DNA from: Clostridiales bacterium
GTDB taxonomy: Bacteria > Bacillota > Desulfotomaculia > Desulfotomaculales > VENG01
Length of the DNA stretch: 64,000 nucleotides
Reading direction: 5' to 3'
NCBI GenBank assembly: GCA_021736985.1
Contig: JAIPEW010000007.1
Coordinates: 32,229-96,228 of the forward strand
The translations under genes and the position numbers were made by a program. Position 1 is the stretch's first letter; every line of letters starts with the position of its first letter. Below the pieces are notes generated by a model, which saw only the letters and a list, made by a program, of their open reading frames with translations, did not search any database and was not told the origin of the DNA. Positions 27,579-35,937 of the stretch are shown in pieces.

Positions 27579-28964
27579 TCAACCTCCTACCCGGGGAAAA
27601 ACTTGTAAACCTGAATTATTTATTTCTAGTAAATGGTTGCCCATGATATGGTCTACCCCGCGAAGTTTATAAACTTCTAATTGCCTTTCCCGGCGCTTTT
27701 GTACTAAGGTTGATTTGAGCAGTATGGTCCCTTGGACTATGGAGTGTATTATTTCTATCCTACCGTTATCAGCAGTGTTCCAATCCGGGCTTATTAATAA
27801 AGTAGTACAATTAAGTTTGTTTAAGTAATTAACCAGGTAATAAAATTTTTCATGTAAGAGAGCAGCATTGTCTATGCGGGTTAGAAAACCATAAATAGAG
27901 TCCAAAACAAGCCGGCAAGCCCCAAAATTCGTTACTTGCTCGGACAACCAGATAATAGTTTCATTAATTTCCATGTCGGAAAGAGGCTGGTACATTATCT
28001 TAACCATACCTTTTTCCTCCAGTTCCTTGAGTTCCCAGTTAAAACGACTGGCACATAACATTAACTGTGACAGGGGCTCTTCGAGGGATAAAAATATACC
28101 TTTTTCTCCATAATCACGGGCCCCACTAACCAGGTATTGGAGGCCCATCACCGTTTTCCCAGTTCCAGAACTACCGGCCACAGCCATGGTTATACCCCGG
28201 GGAAGTCCTCCCTGCGTCAAGTAATCCAAACCGGGAATTCCAGTATGCACTAATTCATTTTCCTGTTCTACCCTACTGCATACATTCATCGCCTTTACCG
28301 GAGAAAATACTTTAACCCCTTCTTCTAAAATACGAAAAGAATGCTCACCGGCAACATGGTCCTGCCCCCTGGTTTTAGTTATTTCCAACACGCGATGCCT
28401 GTGCAGACCCGGCATTTCTTTATTCTTCAGGCGGATAACCGCATCAACTATGTATTCCTCAAAAGCATAACACGCTTCTTCCTTGCTTTCCTGTTCCTTC
28501 ACTAAAAGAGTTGTAAGACCAAGGCGCCGCAGCCCGTTACAAAAACTGTATACTGTTTTGCGTATAGATTGATTGTCATTCGAAATATTCCGAAAATGAC
28601 TGATACTGTCAATTAAGACTCGTTTTGCCCCTACCTCTTCCACTACTTGTTCAATTAAATTAGTTTCTGTATCTGCAAGCACTTCCGGTGAAGTACATAT
28701 AATACGCAGCTTATTTTCCATTTCCAACTTCCGCATGTCCCAGCCAAAATTGAGGGCATCCCTGTACATTGATTCTGGAAATTCTTCAAAAGTAACTATT
28801 ACTCCGGGCTCGTTAAAATCAATAATCCCCCGGCACACATATTCTATGCCGAAAGTAGTCTTTCCAGCGCCGGGAACACCTTCCATAAGAATCGAATTGC
28901 CCCTTAATATACCGCCGTACACCAGTTCATCAAAACCGCTTATTCCTGTAACTACCTTATCCAA
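27579..28964 (-). CDS. double-domain KaiC-like ATPase
   Basis: This protein of about 461 residues has two KaiC domains. Domain 1 has GVPGAGKTT, VTFEEFPE with the EE catalytic pair, and RVLIDSIS. Domain 2 has GSSGTGKT, LSLEEPLSQ and RLVLDSIYGF. Both ATPase sites look intact; the Ser/Thr autophosphorylation pair of cyanobacterial KaiC was not seen. I chose TTG 28964 because the upstream run of A and G encoding KKGGG in the longer reading is itself the ribosome site. First gene of the five-gene operon. Confidence 0.88.
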   Translation of the reverse strand: MDKVVTGISGFDELVYGGILRGNSILMEGVPGAGKTTFGIEYVCRGIIDFNEPGVIVTFEEFPESMYRDALNFGWDMRKLEMENKLRIICTSPEVLADTETNLIEQVVEEVGAKRVLIDSISHFRNISNDNQSIRKTVYSFCNGLRRLGLTTLLVKEQESKEEACYAFEEYIVDAVIRLKNKEMPGLHRHRVLEITKTRGQDHVAGEHSFRILEEGVKVFSPVKAMNVCSRVEQENELVHTGIPGLDYLTQGGLPRGITMAVAGSSGTGKTVMGLQYLVSGARDYGEKGIFLSLEEPLSQLMLCASRFNWELKELEEKGMVKIMYQPLSDMEINETIIWLSEQVTNFGACRLVLDSIYGFLTRIDNAALLHEKFYYLVNYLNKLNCTTLLISPDWNTADNGRIEIIHSIVQGTILLKSTLVQKRRERQLEVYKLRGVDHIMGNHLLEINNSGLQVFPRVGG

Positions 28965-29157
28965 GTACCCCCCCCCTTTTTTTATAAACATTTGTAAGCT
29001 TTTTATTCTTATATCTTTTCAGTATGAAAAATACTTACATTTATTTTAAATCTATTGTTATTTTTCATATTTTAACACGTAAAGTTAATCCATAACAGTA
29101 TTTTTATGTAAAAAAGGATAAATACCCTTAAAATTTTTTAATATTAAAACTCTTTAC

Positions 29158-29186
29158 TTGATGCTTTTTGTGTTATTTAATATTAA
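29158..29186 (+). promoter_or_regulatory. candidate promoter of thrC
   Basis: TTGATG and TATTAA are separated by exactly 17 bases, 31 bases before the thrC start. No T-box or other attenuator was seen between the promoter and the gene. Confidence 0.5.
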
Positions 29187-29216
29187 TAAGAAAAACAAAG
29201 TAAGGAGACTGAAAAT

Positions 29217-30716
29217 ATGCGCTACCTGAGCACCAGGGGTAAACACTACTGCTCTACATCAGCAGAGGCTATAAAGATTGGAATTGCCCCGGACGGGGGG
29301 CTTTTTGTACCCGAAAACCCGGAACTAATTACACTGGAGCAACTGCAAAAGATAAGTTCATTATCTTTTAACGACCAGGCGGCTTTTATACTGCAGCACT
29401 TTTTATCTGATTATACGGCTGAAGAAATTCGCAGCTGCGTTGACAAAGCCTACAACACACATGCATTTGATACGCCAGAAATTACACCGCTTAAAAATAT
29501 TTCCCCGGGGCTTTTTTCTCTGGAATTATGGCACGGTCCTACCTGTGCCTTTAAAGACATGGCACTCCAAATACTGCCGCATCTGTTGACCGGGGCTGCC
29601 GAAAAAACACAAGAAAGTGATGAAATAGTTATATTAGTAGCTACTTCAGGGGATACCGGCAAAGCTGCTTTAGAAGGATTTAAAAACGTTCCTGGCACCA
29701 GTATTATAGTTTTTTTCCCAGATAAAGGCATAAGCGAAATACAAAAAATGCAAATGGTAACTCAAGAGGGGAACAACGTACACGTAATTGCTGTAGAAGG
29801 TAATTTCGATGATACACAGAGCGGGGTTAAAGCTATATTTGCAGATAATGAAACAAATATAGCACTAAATCAATCCGGATACCGCTTTTCCTCCGCTAAC
29901 TCTATAAATTGGGGCAGGCTAGTACCGCAGATAGTTTATTACTTTACTGCTTACACAACCCTGCTTAATAGAAAAGAGATCACACCGGGTGAAAAAATAA
30001 ACTTTACAGTACCCACGGGCAATTTTGGCAATATACTGGCAGGCTACTACGCCCAAAAAATGGGCTTGCCTGTGAACAAATTAATATGTGCGGCAAATGA
30101 AAACAACGTTCTTACTGAATTTATCCGAACCGGAATGTATGACCGCAACCGAAAATTCCGAAAAACCCTGTCACCTTCAATGGACATACTTATCTCCAGC
30201 AACTTGGAACGCCTTCTTTACGAAGCTACCAGCGGTAATACAGGGAAAATAAACCATTGGATGGATGAATTGAAAATAAAGGGGTATTATGAAGTTGATC
30301 CAGATACACGTAATTTTATAGATAACATATTCTGGTCTGAATATGCCAACGACCAAGAAACCATAAAAACAATAAAGCAAACATATGACCAGTACAATTA
30401 TCTTATGGATACTCATACTGCCGTAGGTAAAAATGTTTATGAAAAATACTTGATGGGCACGGGCGACAGTACAAAAACAGTACTGGTATCTACTGCCAGT
30501 CCATTTAAATTCAATACCAGCGTAGCCCGGGCCATATTCAGCGAGACCGAGTTTTCCGGCAAGAGTGAGTTTGAGCTGTTAACATTGTTATCACAAACTA
30601 CTGGTATGCCGATACCCCAAGGACTCAGTGATTTGGATAAAAAAAGTGTACTACATACGAACAGCATAGATAAAGAAAATATGCAGCAAGCAGTAAAACA
30701 AGCTTTAAAATTATAG
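29217..30716 (+). CDS. thrC: threonine synthase
   Basis: The 499-residue PLP enzyme makes threonine from O-phosphohomoserine. It has the N-terminal MRYLSTRG, the PLP lysine in GPTCAFKDMALQ, the TSGDTGKAALEG loop and FTVPTGNFGNILAGYYA. The length matches the long threonine synthase type. A clear AAGGAG precedes the ATG. No other threonine genes are adjacent. A strong terminator follows at 30832-30890. Confidence 0.96.
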   Translation: MRYLSTRGKHYCSTSAEAIKIGIAPDGGLFVPENPELITLEQLQKISSLSFNDQAAFILQHFLSDYTAEEIRSCVDKAYNTHAFDTPEITPLKNISPGLFSLELWHGPTCAFKDMALQILPHLLTGAAEKTQESDEIVILVATSGDTGKAALEGFKNVPGTSIIVFFPDKGISEIQKMQMVTQEGNNVHVIAVEGNFDDTQSGVKAIFADNETNIALNQSGYRFSSANSINWGRLVPQIVYYFTAYTTLLNRKEITPGEKINFTVPTGNFGNILAGYYAQKMGLPVNKLICAANENNVLTEFIRTGMYDRNRKFRKTLSPSMDILISSNLERLLYEATSGNTGKINHWMDELKIKGYYEVDPDTRNFIDNIFWSEYANDQETIKTIKQTYDQYNYLMDTHTAVGKNVYEKYLMGTGDSTKTVLVSTASPFKFNTSVARAIFSETEFSGKSEFELLTLLSQTTGMPIPQGLSDLDKKSVLHTNSIDKENMQQAVKQALKL

Positions 30717-30831
30717 CTCAATAAAAAGAGAGCCTGTATTTTTCAAGGCCACTGAAAAGTTACACTTTTTCATGGCAAGAAACCATTTATACAAAATTAT
30801 GTAGACTCCCTGCACACACAAATATTAAAAA

Positions 30832-30890
30832 GGAACACGAGATATTTTCTTGAATTTGAAAATATCTCGTGTTCCTTTTCTCTTTTTTTT
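30832..30890 (+). terminator. strong terminator downstream of thrC
   Basis: An 18-base perfect stem (30832-30849 with 30858-30875, 8-base loop) is followed by TTTTCTC and eight T. Confidence 0.9.
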
Positions 30891-30899
30891 ATGTTTTTA

Positions 30900-30979
30900 T
30901 TCAGTATTCTCCTTAAATTGGCGGTGAATATTGTTAATATACCGAGTTCATGGGCTAACGTAAATTTTTTCTCCGGCAC
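30900..30979 (-). pseudogene. possible remnant of an ImmA/IrrE-type peptidase motif
   Basis: In the frame after the MinD-like gene stop, the minus strand reads PEKKFTLAHELG, close to the zinc-peptidase segment of ImmA/IrrE proteins (FTLAHELGH). The second histidine is missing and the frame degenerates into A/T-rich sequence. There is no ribosome site. It may be coincidence. Confidence 0.22.
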
Positions 30980-31030
30980 CTTAAAATTTCTACTCCGAAT
31001 ATTTATATTTGTATTTAAAACTTGCTTATT

Positions 31031-32107
31031 TTACTTTAGACGCTTCAAAAATTCTTTCAACCCTGAGGATTTTTTCTTTTTAGTTTTATCCTCAATACCT
31101 ATCAACCTTTTAGCAATATTTTTTACCCGGCGAGAATATTCAGCCCCGGGAGAAGATTCAATAATTGGCGATTTTTTTTTAATGGAACGGCCAACCAGCG
31201 GAGTTTCCGGCAACCAATCCAGCCATAACGGCTCTATCCCTAAAAAATCCCGTGCAGCATGCTTGAACTTATCAGCGCATTGCCTGGCTTCATTTGCAGA
31301 CTCACAGCTGTTTATAATAAAGTTTACGTTTAAATTATGGTTTCTACGAGACAGTACTTTTAACAGAGCATAGCCGTCCATTAACGTATGCGGCTCGGGG
31401 TTAGTCAGCAGGATAATTTCATCTACGGCCTCCAGGAATTTAAGTACAGGCTCTGACATTCCCGCACCCGTATCTAATATTAAAATGTCGCAGATGTCTT
31501 CCAATTTATCTAAACCTGCAATTATTCTATTAAATTGCAGAGCATTTAGCTCTGTCAAAGAAGCAATACCGCTGAAACCGGGTAATACATTAATTCCCCC
31601 GGGGCCCTTCTTTAATATTTCCGGAAGAGTACATTTTCCATCTATTACATCTGCAATATTGTAGTCACTGTATAAGCCCAGCAGTACTTCTACGTTAGCC
31701 ATACCTATATCTGCATCCAACAAGACGACGCGCTGCTGAAATTGACTCAGGGCAAGACTTAAATTTATGCAAAAAGTTGTTTTGCCAACCCCACCTTTTC
31801 CACTCCCAACTGCTAAAACCCGGGCACCGCGTAAAGAATATTCAGTTTTTGGCAGAGTAACACTCCACATTTTTTGACTGGTTTTTCTGTCAATAACCTG
31901 CGATACCATACTTCTGCGCTCTGATAAGAACCAATGTATTTTAGTCCCAACCGGTACAAGCATTAAATACCCGTTATGCAGAGATAATTTAAGGTCAAGC
32001 CGGTCAGGATAAACAGCTTTTATCTCCGCCTGGTATACATCAGGATAAAGCGGTGAACTCGTCGAAAAAGTCAAGCACTGCCCTACTTCAAAGGCATCTT
32101 GCTGCAT
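31031..32107 (-). CDS. MinD/FlhG-like ATPase with N-terminal PilZN (YcgR-like) domain
   Basis: In this 358-residue protein, residues 1-95 form a beta-rich domain like the N-terminal part of YcgR (FEVGQCLTF...YQAEIKAVYPDRLDL...LVPVGTKIHWFL). Residues 100-330 form a MinD/FlhG ATPase with GSGKGGVGKTTFCINL, LLDADIGMANVEVLLG and LILDTGAGMSEPVL. The basic C-terminus (KTKKKKSSGLKEFLKRLK) could bind membrane. FlhG controls flagellar number, but no flagellar gene is nearby. The fusion suggests coupling of an ATPase switch to c-di-GMP-type signalling; that is inference. Confidence 0.85.
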   Translation of the reverse strand: MQQDAFEVGQCLTFSTSSPLYPDVYQAEIKAVYPDRLDLKLSLHNGYLMLVPVGTKIHWFLSERRSMVSQVIDRKTSQKMWSVTLPKTEYSLRGARVLAVGSGKGGVGKTTFCINLSLALSQFQQRVVLLDADIGMANVEVLLGLYSDYNIADVIDGKCTLPEILKKGPGGINVLPGFSGIASLTELNALQFNRIIAGLDKLEDICDILILDTGAGMSEPVLKFLEAVDEIILLTNPEPHTLMDGYALLKVLSRRNHNLNVNFIINSCESANEARQCADKFKHAARDFLGIEPLWLDWLPETPLVGRSIKKKSPIIESSPGAEYSRRVKNIAKRLIGIEDKTKKKKSSGLKEFLKRLK

Positions 32108-32195
32108 AAGAATATCTCCTTTTTGTTGCCTTATTTATCCTTTCGACAACAATCTAGATATTCCCTTTATAATCGAGGATTTTTGTGCACATTAA

Positions 32196-32226
32196 AAAAC
32201 GATAAGGCCAAAAGCCTTATCGTTTT
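32196..32226. terminator. terminator downstream of fdhA
   Basis: AAAACGATAAGGC and GCCTTATCGTTTT form a 13-base stem with a 5-base loop. A T-run follows on the minus strand. Confidence 0.85.
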
Positions 32227-32253
32227 ATCTTTTTAATCATTTAAACATTTAAT

Positions 32254-32275
32254 GATTAATGATTAATCATTAATC
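32254..32275. repeat. perfect 22-bp A/T palindrome at the fdhA stop
   Basis: The sequence built on ATTAATGATTAATCATTAAT is fully self-complementary, and its last base is the final base of the fdhA stop codon. It could be a second mRNA hairpin or a protein site. A similar A/T-rich inverted repeat lies upstream of the operon at 38424-38451. Confidence 0.6.
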
Positions 32276-34974
32276 TATGATACATTCTTTGCGCTATACT
32301 TCTCAACACGTACCGCACAAACTTTAAACTCCGGTATATTAGACACCGGGTCTACCTGGGAATTAGTAACCTTGTTAATAGCAACTTCCGAGAAGTGGAA
32401 AGAAGTAAATACCATACCTTCCGGTACTGTATCGCCAACACATGCCTTTACTTCCACACTTCCCCTGCGGGAAGTTACTTTAACTTTATCCCCGTTATTA
32501 ATACCCAGCTTTTGAGCATCTATTTCATTTATTTCGAGAGATTCTTCATTATAATACTTATCAAGAGTTCCCGTGCGCCGCGTCATAGTACCTGTATGAT
32601 AGTGGAAATGCCTCCGCCCTGTACTGAGTATCATGGGATACTCCGCATCAGGCTGTTCTGCCGGAGGTACATAATCTACGGCACTAAATTTCCCAAGACC
32701 CCGGGCAAATTTATCCTTGTGCAGGTAAGGAGTCCCCGGGTGATCTTCTGTAGGACAGGGCCACTGTAAACCGCCATTATCCAATCTCTCATAGGACATT
32801 CCAGCATAAGACGGCGTTACCGTGCTTATTTCATCAAATATGTCTTTTGCAGAACTGTAATTCATCGGGTACCCCATTACCGAGGATAGATTACATATTA
32901 TCTCCCAGTCGGGCATAGCATTCCCTACAGGATCTATAGCCTTACGAACCCGCTGCACACGGCGTTCAGTGTTTGTAAATGTACCGTCCTTCTCTGCAAA
33001 GCTTGTTGCCGGTAAAACTACATCTGCAAGCCGGGCCGTTTCTGTAAGAAAGATATCCTGTACTACTAAGAAATCCAAGCTTTCCAATGCATGAGCTACG
33101 TGATTGCTGTCAGGGTCAGACAATACCGGGTTCTCTCCCATTATATACATTGCTTTTACATTACTTCCCGCTCTTTCCATCATCTGACCTATATTTATTC
33201 CTACTTTATCAGGTAAGGCATCCACGTTCCACGCATTAGCATACTTAGCCTGTACGTTTTCCATACCAACCTTTTGGTAGGCAGTAAATACATTGGGCAA
33301 CGCCCCCATATCACAGGCACCCTGCACATTGTTTTGCCCCCGAAGCGGGTTCACGCCACTGCTTTCTTTTCCAATATGCCCGCACAACATGGATAAGTTA
33401 GCAACGGCTAAAACATTGTGAGTACCACATATATGCTGGGTTATTCCCATGGTATAAAGAATGGGAGCATTTTTAGCCTGCGCATAATTCCGGGCTACTT
33501 CTTTTAAGATATCTACAGGTACACCAGTTATTTCTTCGACACATTCGGGTGTATATTTAGAAACAGTCTCTTTAAATGCTTCAAAATCCTCTGTTCTTTC
33601 CTCAACGAACTCTTTTGCATACAACCCTTCTTCAATTATAACATGGGCTAACCCATTTAGAAGAGCTATGTCGCTTCCTGATTTAAGCTGCATATGGCGG
33701 TGAGCCATGGAAGCAACCTCTGTTTTACGCGGGTCAGCTACTGCAAGGCCAGTCCCGTTACGAATTGCTTTCTTCACTTCCAACCCTATAATCGGGTGTG
33801 ATTCAGTAGTATTAGTACCTATAGCAAGTATATAATCAGCTTTAGATATTTCTTCTATACTATTGGTCATTGCACCGCTGCCAAATGCTGTCGCCAGACC
33901 GGCGACGGTTGGAGCGTGTCAAAGGCGAGCGCAGTGATCAATATTGTTAGTACCGAGCACTGCCCTGGTAAACTTTTGGAGAAGATAATTTTCTTCATTT
34001 GTACACCTGGCCGAGCTTAGTACAGAAAGAGAGTCAGCCCCGTATTCTTTCTTGGTTTCTCCCATTTTGCCGGCTACCAGGCTTAAAGCTTCATCCCACT
34101 CGGCTTCGACAAATTCCCCGTCCTTTTTGATCAAAGGCTTAGTAAGCCGGTCAGGATGATGAATAAACCCGTATCCAAAACGACCTTTAACGCAGAGCGC
34201 CCTCCCGTTCACATCTCCGTCACAGGAAGTAACTCCGACTACTTTGTTATCTTTTACATTCAGGTCGAAATTACAGCCACATCCGCAATAGGAACAAGTA
34301 GTTTTTACTTTTTCTACTTCCCATGTGCGTGCTTGAGACCTTAAACCTTTTTCCTGCAGGGCCCCCACGGGACAAACTGCTACGCAGTTGCCGCAGAAAA
34401 GGCACTCGGACTCAGAGAGGGGTACATCCATAATTGTTGCAACCTTGGTATTAACCCCCCGGTAAGCAAAATCAATAACACCCCTGCCCTGTATCTCTGC
34501 ACATGCCCGCACACATTTACCGCAAAGTATACACTTGTTCATATCCCTAACTATAAACGGGTTTTCTTCCTCTACCTCATATTCATGGTGCTCACCCTCA
34601 AAAGGAGTATCACCTACCCCGTAATAATAGCAATAATCCTGCAGGCGACAGTCCCCATTTTTAGGACAGGTAAGGCAATCCAACGGGTGATTAGCTAATA
34701 AAAGCTCCAGTATGGTTTTCCTGGCTTCAATTACTGCCGGGGATTCAGTATATACTTCCATACCATCTCTGGCCTCGGTAACACAAGAAGCAGGCAAATT
34801 GCGCATACCCGGAATTTCTACTACACACATGCGGCAAGCCCCGTAACGGCTTAATTCAGGGTCGTGGCAAAAAGTAGGAATAAATATATCAGCCTTCTGG
34901 GCTGCTTCCAGCACAGTAGACCCCTGGGGCACAGTTACCTGCTTTCCGTCAATAGTTAAAGTTATATCTGCCAT
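32275..34974 (-). CDS. fdhA: selenocysteine-containing formate dehydrogenase catalytic subunit (TGA at 33919-33921 read as Sec)
   Basis: One 899-residue reading frame continues through TGA 33921-33919. Around it the protein reads NNIDHCARLUHAPTVAGL, the classic Sec/Cys site of metal-pterin formate dehydrogenases. Domains: N-terminal [2Fe-2S] (CHDPELSRYGACRMC), His-Cys cluster region (CLTCPKNGDCRLQDYC), two [4Fe-4S] clusters (CILCGKCVRAC, CLFCGNCVAVC), the CSYCGCGC cluster next to the pterin, then molybdopterin domains (GMGITQHICGTHN-like, GENPVLSDPD, STGRRHFHYHTGTMTRR). It oxidises formate or reduces CO2. It is the last gene of the NuoE-NuoF-FeS-FdhA operon. Confidence 0.95.
33890..33921 (-). 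promoter_or_regulatory. bacterial SECIS element directing selenocysteine insertion in fdhA
   Basis: Downstream of the TGA, GTCGCC and GGCGAC form a perfect 6-base stem with loop GGTCT (33890-33906, minus strand). From memory, the GGUCU loop and its distance from the UGA match the E. coli fdhF SECIS recognised by SelB. Confidence 0.9.
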
Positions 34975-34993
34975 GTTATCCCTCCTTTCCCCA

Positions 34994-35920
34994 CTAATCT
35001 AATTCAATAATCTTGTTAATTAAATCCTTGATCTCTAATGCTTCGGCCCAAGGCACTTGTACAAATTCCCCATTTTTCTTGAGCATAGGCTTAGGAGGTT
35101 CATCACAATACTTTAACTCCAGGCCCAGCCGGCCTTTTAAGCAAAGGGGTCTCCCTTCACCTGGCTCACGCGGGGTTACCCCGATGACTTTACCGTCTTT
35201 TACATTTAAGTCAAACGTACAACCGTTTTCACAAAAAGTGCAGGTCACCGGCCTTTTCTCTATCTCGAAAGCACGCCCCTTACCTTTAAGAGGCTTAAAC
35301 ATAAGTGCCCCTACCGGGCATACTGCAACACAACGCCCGCAATATACGCACTCAGATTCTGCAAGCGGCATATCCATAGCAGTAGCTACTTTAGTATTAA
35401 AACCGCGATATGCGAAATCTATAATACTTCTTTCCTTCACCTGGGCACATGTTCTTATACAGCGCCCGCATAAAATACATTTATTGTGATCACGAATAAT
35501 ATAAGGATTACTGTCATCAATGGGATGATTCTTCCTAATACCGTTAAAACTGCTTTCTTTAACACCATAATAAAAACAATAATCCTGTAAACGGCAGTTC
35601 CCGTTCTTTTCACAGGTCAGGCAATCACGGGGATGATTGGCCAGTAAAAGCTCCAGTATTGTCTTTCTCGCTTCGATTACCGCCTCGGACTTAGTATACA
35701 CCTCCATACCTTCTGCTGCATCAGTACAACAGGATGCAGGAAGATTGCGCATACCTTTTATTTCTACTACACAGATTCGGCAGGCCCCGTATTTTTCAAG
35801 ATTCGGATCATGGCATAAAGTAGGTATAAATATTCCTGCCTTGGTAGCAGCGTCCAGTACAGTAGTACCCCTGGGGACGGCAACTTTAATACCATCTATG
35901 GTTAGTGTCACATTAGACAC
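34994..35920 (-). CDS. iron-sulfur subunit paralogous to the FdhA N-terminus
   Basis: This 308-residue protein is parallel to FdhA residues 1-300: [2Fe-2S] (CHDPNLEKYGACRIC), CLTCEKNGNCRLQDYC, two [4Fe-4S] motifs (CILCGRCIRTC, CVYCGRCVAVC) and CTFCENGC. It then stops shortly after VPWAEALEI with a short new tail. It lacks the catalytic pterin domains. It is probably an electron-transfer subunit between NuoF and FdhA. The tail is followed directly by a proper ribosome site for fdhA, so it is not a broken catalytic gene. Confidence 0.9.
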   Translation of the reverse strand: MSNVTLTIDGIKVAVPRGTTVLDAATKAGIFIPTLCHDPNLEKYGACRICVVEIKGMRNLPASCCTDAAEGMEVYTKSEAVIEARKTILELLLANHPRDCLTCEKNGNCRLQDYCFYYGVKESSFNGIRKNHPIDDSNPYIIRDHNKCILCGRCIRTCAQVKERSIIDFAYRGFNTKVATAMDMPLAESECVYCGRCVAVCPVGALMFKPLKGKGRAFEIEKRPVTCTFCENGCTFDLNVKDGKVIGVTPREPGEGRPLCLKGRLGLELKYCDEPPKPMLKKNGEFVQVPWAEALEIKDLINKIIELD

Positions 35921-35937
35921 AACATTTCCCTCCCCTT

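Noticed and set aside
24487..28964. Classical circadian KaiABC cluster
   Set aside because: No KaiA- or KaiB-like protein is present and the KaiC autophosphorylation residues are not seen, so only KaiC-like ATPases are claimed.
28992..29216. T-box or attenuator before thrC
   Set aside because: No T-box sequence or terminator/antiterminator pair is visible; only a simple promoter.
32275..34974. Two separate or broken formate dehydrogenase genes
   Set aside because: The TGA lies exactly at the Sec/Cys site and is followed by a SECIS hairpin; the frame is open on both sides, so this is one selenoprotein gene.
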